From NCBI GenBank assembly GCA_965659715.1, contig CBFHXE010000085.1:1-8395 (forward strand): DNA of 8,395 bases. The letters run 5' to 3'. Numbering within the stretch: the first letter of the stretch is position 1; every line of letters starts with the position of its first letter. Below are positions 1-7,599 of this stretch, in pieces. Made by a program: the position numbers and the translations under genes. This DNA is from CABZJG01 sp965659715. GTDB lineage: Bacteria; Pseudomonadota; Alphaproteobacteria; Rhodobacterales; Rhodobacteraceae. The notes under the pieces are model-generated. The model ran no database searches. It was not told the DNA's origin and saw nothing but the letters and a program-made list of their open reading frames with translations.

Positions 1-538
1 ATACGTTCTCGACCTGTGCGATTTCTGAGAACGATTTGCCATCAATAACCATCGCCAACCAGCGGCGCCCCTTTACAATGTTCTGCACCAGCGCTTCGTC
101 GATCTCCGGTGGGGGATCACCAAGATGCAGTTTCAGCTCGACACCCCTCCTGCGCATCTGGAATGGAGTTTCGATTGTCAGCCCCGATGCATTGATATGC
201 CCCGGCAGGCAGTCCAGCCACTTTGCTAGAACCGGAGTATCCAGCTGAACGCGCATTGCGCCCGGACGCAGACCCAGTATGATGAATACATCTGGCATAA
301 ATTCATGCGCATATGTGCGAATAGCGGCCGTATAGTCGTATGGTTCAACAACTTGACGCCCAAACGTGTAGTTAAACAACGCGCTGGTATCTTTGGACTT
401 GGGATACCAAATTGCATCGCGGCCATCAATTAGCGGAATTATTGGTTGTTTAAACAAATTTTCTGACAGCGACTCAAAGCTTAGTTTGGAAACAAGGTTT
501 TGCAAATGGGTCTTCAACCATTTTGGGGGATTACATGG
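1..538 (-). pseudogene. Chimeric relic: malonyl-ACP-transferase-like piece joined to serine recombinase C-terminus
   Basis: A minus-strand frame is open from just after a TAA at 539-541 to the window edge (179 codons) with no convincing start; the first ATG is at 298. The first part (about 538-275) reads IPLIDGRDAIWYP, DYTAAIRTYAHEF and PDVFIILG. From memory this resembles the C-terminal part of alphaproteobacterial ACP S-malonyltransferases, which continue with LGPGTTLGG. Here the frame instead changes at about 266-274 to RPGAMRVQLDTPVLAKWL, LTIETPFQMRRRGVELKL and a helix-turn-helix-like segment (RRWLAMVIDGKSFSEIAQVE). These are typical of the C-terminal end of large serine recombinases. The resolvase catalytic domain is absent, so integrase function is not expected from this copy. 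The recombinase end continues left of the window. The recombinase assignment is fairly sure, the transferase assignment less so. It could alternatively be a short expressed protein started from ATG 298. Confidence 0.55.
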
Positions 539-556
539 TTAAAATTGGGTTCAAAC

Positions 557-2065
557 TTATTTAGAACTATTTTCAATAAACTTTGCTAGCATCACTCGTT
601 GGATTTTACCCGAGGGTCCTTTGGGCAATTCTTCAAGCACAAAAACTTGATCTGGAGCTTTAAATTCGCCCAATCTTTTCACGCATTCTTCAATCAAATT
701 CTCTACAGAGACCTTTGAACCATCTCGTAGTTTTACAGCTGCATGCACCCGTTCGCCATAGGTTTCGCAAGGAACAGAAAAAGCTGCTGCTTCTATAACG
801 TCCGGGTTTGCATATAATGCTTCATCAATTTCTCTAGGAGCGATATTTTCGCCTCCTTTGATGATAAGTTCCTTTAATCGCCCTGTGACATAGTAATATC
901 CGTTCTTGTCTTTTTTCACTAAATCACCAGTTCGCAACCATCCATCACCTGTAAATGCTTCTTTTGTAGCCTGTAGGTTGTCCAAATAACCTAGCATTAC
1001 ATTAGGGCCTTTTATAATCAGTTCTCCTTCTTGTCCTGCCTGAGCCTGGCTTCCATCACTTTTCAGAATTGAGGCCAAATTTCCAAATGCTATACCAGGC
1101 GATCCAATCACACGGGCACCAGGAGGCAGGGGATTTGACAGAATTTGTGCTGCTGTTTCTGTTAGTCCCATTGTCTCAATAATAGGAACACCGAAGCGTT
1201 TTTCGAATGCACTTTGTACGTCTGGTGCAAGTGGCGCCGATGCGGATCTTCCAAACCTCAAAAATTCGTTCACTTCATTTGAGGGCGTTATTCTGCCGTG
1301 TAGCAGATGCGAGATAATCGTCGGAACTACAGAAAACCAACTTACTCTGTGTCTTGTTATATCCGCCCAGAAATGCGATGCAGAAAACTTTGGAGCCACT
1401 ACAAGAGTGCCGCCCGAAATCAAAGTACCAATCACAGTAACGCATAAGCCATTAATGTGGTACATTGGTAGAACGCAGTAGCCTCTATCCTTTACACTTA
1501 GCTGATGTGCAATGACACTGGTCCACCCTCCGGCCAACACACTCGCATGAGAGTGCAAAACGCCTTTTGGAGTGCCCGTGGTGCCAGATGTATACATCAG
1601 CAAGGCTTGATCTGAAGGAGCTATCTCATGGAGGTTTTCTGCCGCATCTAAACCTGATAAATCTAACGCCTCGGCATTCTCGGGTCTTAACTTATAAAAT
1701 AGGTCAAGCTGCCCTTTTGCCACAAAAGCATAACGCACCTTTGCATGCGAAAGCGCATAGGAAATAGCCCCGGATCCAGCAGCCAGGTTGATCATAGTGG
1801 CGCGAAAGCCCCCAAAAACAATACCATAGAAATTTACCACCGCGTCATGGCTATTTGGCATCATTACGGCAATGCTTTCCCCCTTCTCTGCACCTAAAGC
1901 AGTAATTTTTTGCGCAATCTCTTTCGCTTTGCTCGCCAAATCAGCCCAAGTTAAAGCCAAGGAACCATCTGTGAAAATATATGCTACTTCTTTGGGCGAA
2001 GATTCGGCATTTTTGATTATCCAGTCTCGTATAGTGCCCGCCGGTACATCAGATGGGATACTCAT
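557..2065 (-). CDS. sauT: AMP-forming acyl-CoA ligase, probable sulfoacetate-CoA ligase
   Basis: Class I adenylate-forming enzyme of 502 residues, a usual length. It activates a carboxylate with ATP, then transfers it to CoA, in the cytoplasm. The core motifs are all present: phosphate loop YTSGTTGTPKG (158-168), ETMGLTET (297-304), the TGD aspartate (D381), hinge motif GRLKELIIKGGENI (395-408) and the C-terminal catalytic lysine in PKGPSGK (K487). The enzyme therefore looks active. The ATG at 2065 was chosen because it overlaps the upstream dehydrogenase stop as ATGA, which implies translational coupling; an in-frame ATG at 2083 would add six residues. It is last in the operon. The family alone does not give the substrate. 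The pairing with a SauS-like CoA-acylating dehydrogenase and an organic-anion importer suggests sulfoacetate, giving sulfoacetyl-CoA, AMP and PPi. Another small carboxylate remains possible. The ligase call is near certain, the symbol moderate. Confidence 0.75.
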   Translation of the reverse strand: MSIPSDVPAGTIRDWIIKNAESSPKEVAYIFTDGSLALTWADLASKAKEIAQKITALGAEKGESIAVMMPNSHDAVVNFYGIVFGGFRATMINLAAGSGAISYALSHAKVRYAFVAKGQLDLFYKLRPENAEALDLSGLDAAENLHEIAPSDQALLMYTSGTTGTPKGVLHSHASVLAGGWTSVIAHQLSVKDRGYCVLPMYHINGLCVTVIGTLISGGTLVVAPKFSASHFWADITRHRVSWFSVVPTIISHLLHGRITPSNEVNEFLRFGRSASAPLAPDVQSAFEKRFGVPIIETMGLTETAAQILSNPLPPGARVIGSPGIAFGNLASILKSDGSQAQAGQEGELIIKGPNVMLGYLDNLQATKEAFTGDGWLRTGDLVKKDKNGYYYVTGRLKELIIKGGENIAPREIDEALYANPDVIEAAAFSVPCETYGERVHAAVKLRDGSKVSVENLIEECVKRLGEFKAPDQVFVLEELPKGPSGKIQRVMLAKFIENSSK

Positions 2066-3468
2066 CGTCCAACCACGCTCCAATAGTCTTCAAATATATC
2101 GTCGAGTGCAGGTATCCTTGCTTTAATGGTACGAACAATCTTGGTTGTTTGGAAAAAATGCCTCCAGTTTAAGTTTTCAGCAATTGAGTTTCCACCCCAA
2201 GACCCACAGCCCATAGATAATGAAAAGGGCATCCCATTATCAAATGAGCCGCCTGTTGCAAAACAATGAGCTTGGTTCACAATAACCCGGCACGTGGGTA
2301 GATGATGTCCTAAGCTTAATGCGCGGCTATCATCGGTACTGTGCAGCCCGACTGAATGCCCCGCACCTTGATAATTTAGGATTTCGGACGCTTTCTTTAC
2401 AGCATGCTCAAAATCACTTGCGCGATACAGCGCCAGTACCCGACTGAGCTTTTCGCCTGATAAGGGATGATCTGGCCCCACACCTTGCGTTTCGACAACA
2501 AGAAATTTGGTTGTGGCAGGCACAGTTTCCTGTAAATTTAGCGCCTCGATCATTTTATCGGCATCTTGGGCAATTACGCCTCGGTTCAAAGTACCATTGC
2601 TCCAAAGCTCCGCAATGATTTGCTTATCATTTGAAACGATTGCTCCACCCGAATTGGTCAATGCTTCGGTGAATTTGTCATAGACGGCATCAACGCAAAT
2701 CACAGCATTTTCAGATGAGCATGAAGTTGCGTTATCAAAGGTTTTTGAAGCAGAAATTTTTGCAGCGGCATCGGTGAGATCCGCAGTTTCATCAATAATG
2801 ACCGTTGCATTTCCCGCCCCCACACCAAGGGAAGGTCGGCCAGAACTATAACCACGCCGAACATTGTCTTGGCTACCGGTTACAACAATCAAATCCGAAA
2901 GCTCCATCATTCTTTGCGTTTTGGCTTTCGAACCGGGCACCGGTAGCATTTGCACCAAATCATGTGAGAGACCAATTTTATCAAATTCGGCATGGATGTA
3001 TTTCAGCAAAAGCGCACAGGTCTCCGCCCCTTTTGGCGAAGGCGCAAGCACTATGGCATTTCCACATTTGAGCGCATTGATGACGTTATTTGCTGGGGTT
3101 GCTGCAGGGTTGGTCGATGGTACAACTGCACCGACTACGCCTACTGGGCGCGCGATTTCAGTGATCCCACTGGGTATATCATGCGCAATGACCCCATGTG
3201 TGGCAGCCCCCTTTATGTCACGCAACAAACCTAAAGTTTTCCTATGGTTTTTTGTAATCTTGTCGGTAACGTTTCCCAAGCCTGTGGTTTTTACAGCTAA
3301 TTTTGCGAGGGCCTCGTTACGCTTGGGTTCAATAATTGCCCAACCTGCCGCAAAAGCGGCCCGATCGTAAATGTCTTGACACCCATTTTGCTCAAATTCA
3401 TTTTGAACTTCTTTTGCACGAAGCATTATAGTGTCCACCTCAAAAAGGTTTTCATCGGTAGGTGTCAT
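2062..3468 (-). CDS. sauS: CoA-acylating aldehyde dehydrogenase, probable sulfoacetaldehyde dehydrogenase
   Basis: A 468-residue member of the aldehyde dehydrogenase superfamily, in the CoA-acylating branch with SauS, PduP/EutE and the AdhE N-terminus. Visible landmarks are the nucleotide-binding region VVPSTNPAATPANN (115-128), VTGSQDNVR (196-204), GVGAGN (215-220) and the catalytic cysteine C250 in FDNATSCSSENAV. NATSCSSEN is closest, from memory, to annotated SauS proteins rather than to EutE or AdhE. No alcohol dehydrogenase domain follows. The inferred reaction is reversible sulfoacetyl-CoA plus NAD(P)H to sulfoacetaldehyde plus CoA. The ATG at 3468 has GGAG eight bases upstream (3477-3480); longer in-frame starts reach into the preceding gene and its hairpins. 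The gene lies between the binding-protein gene and the ligase, whose start it overlaps by 4 bp. The acylating dehydrogenase call is strong; substrate specificity is inferred, and an acylating succinate-semialdehyde-type enzyme is the main alternative. Confidence 0.78.
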   Translation of the reverse strand: MTPTDENLFEVDTIMLRAKEVQNEFEQNGCQDIYDRAAFAAGWAIIEPKRNEALAKLAVKTTGLGNVTDKITKNHRKTLGLLRDIKGAATHGVIAHDIPSGITEIARPVGVVGAVVPSTNPAATPANNVINALKCGNAIVLAPSPKGAETCALLLKYIHAEFDKIGLSHDLVQMLPVPGSKAKTQRMMELSDLIVVTGSQDNVRRGYSSGRPSLGVGAGNATVIIDETADLTDAAAKISASKTFDNATSCSSENAVICVDAVYDKFTEALTNSGGAIVSNDKQIIAELWSNGTLNRGVIAQDADKMIEALNLQETVPATTKFLVVETQGVGPDHPLSGEKLSRVLALYRASDFEHAVKKASEILNYQGAGHSVGLHSTDDSRALSLGHHLPTCRVIVNQAHCFATGGSFDNGMPFSLSMGCGSWGGNSIAENLNWRHFFQTTKIVRTIKARIPALDDIFEDYWSVVGR

Positions 3469-3488
3469 TAAAAAATCTCCAAAATGAC

Positions 3489-3530
3489 GGGCGCGCCGTT
3501 TGGCGCGCCCTGCTGGCTTGTTTACAAGCC
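3489..3530 (-). promoter_or_regulatory. Tandem intra-operon hairpins between tctC and sauS
   Basis: Two adjacent inverted repeats follow the end of the binding-protein gene. The first has arms GGCTTG at 3515-3520 and CAAGCC at 3525-3530 and includes the TAA stop. The second is a perfect 9-bp stem, GGGCGCGCC (3489-3497) and GGCGCGCCC (3502-3510), with a four-base loop. On the minus strand the second is followed only by GTCATTTTGG, not a real U-tract, so complete termination is unlikely. Such hairpins often protect the upstream mRNA or partly attenuate, which would give more periplasmic binding protein than downstream enzyme. The role is inferred. Confidence 0.6.
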
Positions 3531-4487
3531 TGCAAGTAGGTCCTTCAAGGTTTCTTGACGCGCGCTCCACATGGCGAGCACTTCGTCACGGCTCATCACA
3601 TGCATGGGTGAACCACCAGCTTTCATTTTACCCTTCACGCGACTGTTTTCAAACATTGTCGGAACAGTCGAAGCCAGCTTGTCGATGATGGCTTGAGGAG
3701 TGCCTTTTGGCACCATAATCCCACGGAAATTTACCGATGCATTGTCAATATCAAATCCCTGCTCTTTCATGGTGGGCACATCTGGCAGAAAATCGTTGCG
3801 TTCCAGATCGAACACCCCGAGAATTTTTACCGATCCAGCTTCGCGGGCGCGGAACGCATCTGACAAGTTATTCACACCGCCAAGAACTTCACCAGCAATA
3901 ACCGCCTTCATTGCGCCAGCTCCACCCTTTTTATTCGGAATATAGGCCAGTTTCACCCCCGCAGCTTTTTCAAGTTGAAGTGCTGCGATGTGATGCCCCA
4001 CAAATAGCCCAGCACCGGAAAATGTTAGTTTTCCTGGGTTTTCCGTGGCAAAAGCGACTACTTCTGCCATTGAATTGAACTGACTGTCCTTTCCGACAAC
4101 AAACACGGCAGGATCTGCCCCCCAGTTTGCGATCGGCTCAAAGCTATCTGCAGAATAATCCACACCACCTTTTATGGACTGTGCGATAAAATGTGGAATA
4201 TTATAAGCGGCAAGAGTGTAACCATCTGAATCCGCCTGAGTTGCAAACCAGTTCCATCCGACGCGGCCACCGGCGCCTGGTTTATTTATGATCGCAATTG
4301 GCATGCCTAAAGCATCCTTATTGCCTGCGGTCATGGTGACAATTCGGGCCTGAAAGTCAGTTGCGCCGCCAGCACCATAACTTACCATCATCATCATTGG
4401 ACGGTCTGGGTAGGCTTCATCCGCGATGGCATTTCCCGTAACAGCGAGCAAAGTCATGGCAATGCCTGAAAGTAGTTTCTTAAACAT
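3522..4487 (-). CDS. tctC: TTT-family periplasmic solute-binding protein (TctC/Bug type)
   Basis: A 321-residue extracytoplasmic binding protein of the tripartite tricarboxylate transporter family, a usual length. It has a Sec signal peptide: MFKK basic start, hydrophobic LLSGIAMTLLAV, and probable cleavage after AIA at residue 22. The mature protein begins DEAYPDRP and has the family ligand-loop signature VSYGAGGATDFQAR; the IINKPGAGGRVGWN stretch is also typical. It would capture an organic anion in the periplasm and deliver it to TctA/TctB. The ATG at 4487 was chosen over upstream in-frame ATGs because it opens the signal peptide and has AAGGAG eight bases upstream (4496-4501). It starts 40 bp after tctB. 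The MMMM run before VSYGAGG is unusual but does not break the motif. The ligand cannot be read from sequence; the operon suggests sulfoacetate or a similar small carboxylate. Confidence 0.88.
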   Translation of the reverse strand: MFKKLLSGIAMTLLAVTGNAIADEAYPDRPMMMMVSYGAGGATDFQARIVTMTAGNKDALGMPIAIINKPGAGGRVGWNWFATQADSDGYTLAAYNIPHFIAQSIKGGVDYSADSFEPIANWGADPAVFVVGKDSQFNSMAEVVAFATENPGKLTFSGAGLFVGHHIAALQLEKAAGVKLAYIPNKKGGAGAMKAVIAGEVLGGVNNLSDAFRAREAGSVKILGVFDLERNDFLPDVPTMKEQGFDIDNASVNFRGIMVPKGTPQAIIDKLASTVPTMFENSRVKGKMKAGGSPMHVMSRDEVLAMWSARQETLKDLLAGL

Positions 4488-4527
4488 TTTTCTTTCTCCT
4501 TGTTGGTTGTTGAAGTGACGCATTGCC

Positions 4528-4986
4528 TTAACGAAGCCAGATCTCTCGAGGAGTGAAGACACCTAAAAGCGTTGCGAACATTAGATACATCACTGTTATG
4601 AAGGTAGCAGTGATCCCGAGCAGTTTGACCCATTTTTTTAAATCTTTCCGCGAACGTGGGTCATAGATTGCCATGAGTGTGAACATGGTTATTGCCGCGG
4701 CTGTGTAAAATCCCAACGCCTTAGAAGCCCAAAAAACATAGAGGGCGGCAACTAAAAGGCCGGGCAGGATATTATTCCAGACACTTGCTGGAATGGGGGT
4801 CTCTTCCCTGTCCTTCTTTAGTAAGGATTGTCCCAGAACAAGTAGAGAAAAGATGACGAAAAGCGCAGAAATAAGGCGCGGAAAAGAAAATGCTGCAGCC
4901 GGTTGCTGGGTAAAGCTTACAAAGCACACCCAAAGCCCTATGCCGACCAGTATTATATTTGGTAAGACACGCTCAAATTTACTCAT
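4528..4986 (-). CDS. tctB: TTT-family small membrane subunit (TctB type)
   Basis: A 152-residue integral membrane protein with about four to five hydrophobic segments (roughly 9-26, 35-55, 72-107 as one or two helices, and 120-142). The segment SFPRLISALFVIFSLL carries the FPR motif common in TctB proteins, and the end GVFTPREIWL resembles their usual LPRGIW-like tail. Its sequence is otherwise weakly conserved, as is normal for this subunit, so assignment rests on size, topology and position. The ATG at 4986 overlaps the tctA stop as ATGA, which suggests translational coupling and equal subunit synthesis. It would form the inner-membrane importer with TctA, fed by the TctC-like binding protein encoded just downstream. 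Confidence 0.85.
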   Translation of the reverse strand: MSKFERVLPNIILVGIGLWVCFVSFTQQPAAAFSFPRLISALFVIFSLLVLGQSLLKKDREETPIPASVWNNILPGLLVAALYVFWASKALGFYTAAAITMFTLMAIYDPRSRKDLKKWVKLLGITATFITVMYLMFATLLGVFTPREIWLR

Positions 4987-6482
4987 TCCAGCACCTCTTT
5001 TTTAAGGTTGCGCTGCTCAAGCCAAACTGAATACCCAATAGAAGCGGTGACGATGGATATCAGAACAAGGTTGAGGGTTCCGGTAAAGAAATAAGTAAAG
5101 ATGCCATTTTGGGCCTGAGCTATCATCGACCCCTCAACGAAGTTGCCCTCGGCAATTGGTCCCAAAATCAACCCCAGAACCAAAGGTGCCGCACTGAAGC
5201 CATAGCGTTCCAAGACATACATACCGACCCCTAGAACAAACATTATAAAGACATCATTCATGGAGTTTTGCACCGAGTAGGAGCCAAAAACTGCAAGTAT
5301 TAACACTATAGGCCCCATAATACTTGCAGGAACTTTTGCAATGCGCGCCGCATAGCCTGCTATCATTAGTCCGAAGACACACATCAAAACTTGTCCGACA
5401 AGCATCGAATTGATGAACGGCCAAACCACTTGTGGATGCACCTGAAAAATATCAGGCCCCGGAAAAATACCGTGGATAATTAGGCCGCCTAAAAGAACGG
5501 CCGCCGTTGGGCTTCCGGGGATAGAAAGTGTTAAAAGCGGCACTAGTGATGGGCCAACCATGGCATTATTTGCACTCTCGGCGGCAATGATGCCCTCTGG
5601 ATGACCCGTCCCAAATTTATCACGCTCGTTCGAAAAATTGCGCGCCTGATCGTACGCAACCAATCCCGCAATCTGTCCACCCACACCCGGAATTAGCCCA
5701 ATAATTGACCCCACAACAGTTCCAATGAACCAAGATCGTGCCCTGCGGATCACTTCTCGGATCGACTCGGACAAAGGGTGGGGCCGCACTTCTTTCAAAC
5801 CGATTTGATCTTGGCTGCGGCCTTTTCCCATCATGGCGATCACTTGCGGAATAGCAAACAGCCCGATTAACGCAGCGATTATATTGATACCGCCGCCCAG
5901 GCTTGAGTGAAAAATAAACCGCTGTGTTCCAAGTATATCGTCAAATCCGATTGTACTGAGCCACATCCCAATGCAGCCGGCCAATAAACCCTTTATCACT
6001 GACCCCCCGCCCAAAGTTCCAATTACTGTTACGCCCAGTATCGCCACCCAAAAAAGCTCGCTCGGACCGAAGGATAAGGCCGCTTGTGCAAGGGGCGGCG
6101 TCAAAAAAATCAAAAGACAAACGCCACTCAAACCGCCAATAAGAGATGCTAAAAAGGAAAGTTGCAGGGCGCGCGCGCCCTCTCCTTTTTCGGCCATTGC
6201 ATTGCCATCCAAAGTGGTCGCAATATTGGCAGGCGCACCCGGTATTTTCAGAAGTATCGCGCTGACAGCGCCGCCGGCAACCGTTCCAGTGTACAAAGCT
6301 CCTAACGCGACAAGCCCCATAATGGGCGGCGCATGAAAGGTAAAAGGGATCGCCAGCGCGACTGCCATTGTTGGGGAAAGGCCAGGGGTTGCGCCCAATA
6401 TCAAGCCAAAAATAGTACAGCCAATAAGCACTAGAAACGTCAATGGTTCAAAAACCGGACCGAAATATCCCAAAAATTCCAT
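4983..6482 (-). CDS. tctA: TTT-family large membrane subunit (TctA type)
   Basis: A 499-residue polytopic membrane protein, the expected length for TctA, with about ten to twelve hydrophobic segments. Recognisable family signatures are GATPGLSPTMAVALAIPFTF near the N-terminus, the alanine/glycine-rich GTVAGGAVSAILLKIPGAP, and a central repeat of the first motif, GLIPGVGGQIAGLVAYDQ, followed by FGTGHPEGIIAAESANNA. It is the ion-coupled translocation subunit of a binding-protein-dependent secondary importer in the inner membrane. The ATG at 6482 was preferred over an in-frame ATG at 6536 because AAGGA lies six bases upstream (6489-6493) and the longer version would start inside the regulatory inverted repeat. 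It is first in the operon, so the gene order is A-B-C rather than the frequent C-B-A. Substrate is not determinable from the sequence alone. Confidence 0.92.
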   Translation of the reverse strand: MEFLGYFGPVFEPLTFLVLIGCTIFGLILGATPGLSPTMAVALAIPFTFHAPPIMGLVALGALYTGTVAGGAVSAILLKIPGAPANIATTLDGNAMAEKGEGARALQLSFLASLIGGLSGVCLLIFLTPPLAQAALSFGPSELFWVAILGVTVIGTLGGGSVIKGLLAGCIGMWLSTIGFDDILGTQRFIFHSSLGGGINIIAALIGLFAIPQVIAMMGKGRSQDQIGLKEVRPHPLSESIREVIRRARSWFIGTVVGSIIGLIPGVGGQIAGLVAYDQARNFSNERDKFGTGHPEGIIAAESANNAMVGPSLVPLLTLSIPGSPTAAVLLGGLIIHGIFPGPDIFQVHPQVVWPFINSMLVGQVLMCVFGLMIAGYAARIAKVPASIMGPIVLILAVFGSYSVQNSMNDVFIMFVLGVGMYVLERYGFSAAPLVLGLILGPIAEGNFVEGSMIAQAQNGIFTYFFTGTLNLVLISIVTASIGYSVWLEQRNLKKEVLE

Positions 6483-6508
6483 AGTGCTTCCTTTTTCAGT
6501 AAGGATTA

Positions 6509-6536
6509 AGAATATGAGATGAAAATAGTATTGCAA
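6509..6536 (-). promoter_or_regulatory. Possible sigma-70-type promoter for the tctABC-sauST operon
   Basis: Read on the minus strand, TTGCAA (6531-6536) and TATTCT (6509-6514) are separated by 16 bp and lie just upstream of the tctA ribosome binding site. Each hexamer matches four of six consensus positions. The -35 element lies inside the inverted repeat at 6519-6546, which fits repression by the divergent LacI-type protein. This is a pattern match only. Confidence 0.4.
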
Positions 6537-6546
6537 ACATTTTCAT
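6519..6546. promoter_or_regulatory. Inverted repeat, candidate operator of the LacI-type regulator
   Basis: Perfect 8-bp arms ATGAAAAT (6519-6526) and ATTTTCAT (6539-6546) are separated by 12 bp containing the small palindrome TTGCAA (6531-6536). The repeat lies in the 73-bp divergent space between tctA and the regulator gene, the usual place for a local regulator's operator. Its centre is off by one base from the TTGCAA centre, and it lacks the central CG common in LacI-family operators, so the exact site may be shorter or half-shifted. Confidence 0.45.
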
Positions 6547-6555
6547 TTTTGGGTC

Positions 6556-7599
6556 ATGCTGCGAGATATGGGGAAGAAATACAAAGATCAGGCTGATATT
6601 TTTGATGTGGCAAATGCTGCAGGCGTTTCAACATCGACGGTCTCTAGAACATTCAATCATCCAGATTTAGTCCGTCCTCAAACCCGGAAGCGCATAGCCG
6701 AAGCAATTAAAACAACCGGCTATATTCGCAATCGAGCAGCCCAAACCATACATGGGCGCCGAAGTGGTACAGTAGGATTTATTGTGCCTACGATTGAACA
6801 CACAATTTTTGCGGAGCTTGTTCATGCCTTTTCACAAACGTTGGAGGCAGAAGATTACTCAATTATATTGTCCTCTCATGACTATGATTTAAGGCGTGAG
6901 TACCACCTTTTGCGAAAACTATTAGAGCACCGCGTAGACGGTATTGCTTTAATTGGCCAAATGCATAGGAACGAAACCAACCAGTTACTTAAAATTCAAA
7001 AAATCCCTGTGGTTAACATTTGGAATTATTCAGAGAACAGCTACTTTGATTGCATTGGAGCGTCCAATTTTGAAGCTGGCTATGTGGCGTGCAAACACCT
7101 GCTTGATCTTGGTCATGAAAAGATTGGGCTGGTATTTCCAGATCACTTTTATAACGACCGAGCCGAAGATAGGCTGAACGGGGCAAAAACTGCGTTGGCT
7201 GAGGCCCATGATTATTGCAGTGAGCAGTTTGTTAAGTTTTCGAGCTACAGTGTTTCGCGTGCAAAACTGGACTGCATGGAGCTTCTTTCACAAGGAAAAA
7301 CATCTGCTCTTTTGTGCGGCAATGATGTCATCGGGCGAGGTGCTTTGCATGCCGCACGAGAGTTGGGCATTACAATTCCTGACGAGCAATCGATTATGTC
7401 TATCGGAGATTTCAAGGGATCCGCTGATTTTGTTCCGAGCCTATCAACCGTCCGGATTCCCTCTGAAAAAATAGGTAGATTATCGGCAGAAGTTCTTCTG
7501 AAGCGTATCTTACAGCCTGAGTGCGCCGTGAAGCGACAGAAAATAAGTTTAGAGCTTTTGCCAAGACAATCTACATGCAAGTGGCAGCCAGCTTGCTGA
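6556..7599 (+). CDS. LacI/GalR-family transcriptional regulator of the adjacent uptake/catabolic operon
   Basis: A 347-residue protein with the standard LacI layout. An N-terminal helix-turn-helix (IFDVANAAGVSTSTVSRTFN, about 15-34) is followed by the hinge region ending in RRSGTVGFIVP, then a periplasmic-binding-protein-like effector domain with CGNDVIGRGALHAARELGI and LSTVRIPSEKIGRLSAEVLL. The hinge residue that is leucine in LacI appears here as isoleucine (AAQTIHGRR). It probably represses the divergent operon and is relieved by the substrate or a pathway intermediate; this is inferred from position. The ribosome binding site is poor for either the ATG at 6556 or the one at 6568, so the start is uncertain by four residues. 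The last residues (CKWQPAC) lie in sequence shared with the antisense relic at 7571-7885, so the native C-terminus may have been replaced at a junction near 7570. Confidence 0.88.
   Translation: MLRDMGKKYKDQADIFDVANAAGVSTSTVSRTFNHPDLVRPQTRKRIAEAIKTTGYIRNRAAQTIHGRRSGTVGFIVPTIEHTIFAELVHAFSQTLEAEDYSIILSSHDYDLRREYHLLRKLLEHRVDGIALIGQMHRNETNQLLKIQKIPVVNIWNYSENSYFDCIGASNFEAGYVACKHLLDLGHEKIGLVFPDHFYNDRAEDRLNGAKTALAEAHDYCSEQFVKFSSYSVSRAKLDCMELLSQGKTSALLCGNDVIGRGALHAARELGITIPDEQSIMSIGDFKGSADFVPSLSTVRIPSEKIGRLSAEVLLKRILQPECAVKRQKISLELLPRQSTCKWQPAC

Noticed and set aside
226..429. 67-codon minus-strand frame
   Set aside because: It is out of frame with the chimeric relic, which has recognisable family signatures over the same bases.
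516..540. AACCAT / ATGGTT inverted repeat downstream of the ligase gene
   Set aside because: The six-base arms with a 13-base loop have no U-tract on the minus strand, so it is too weak to call the operon terminator.
2864..3370. 168-codon plus-strand open frame
   Set aside because: It lies entirely antisense to the well-supported dehydrogenase gene and has no recognisable domain.
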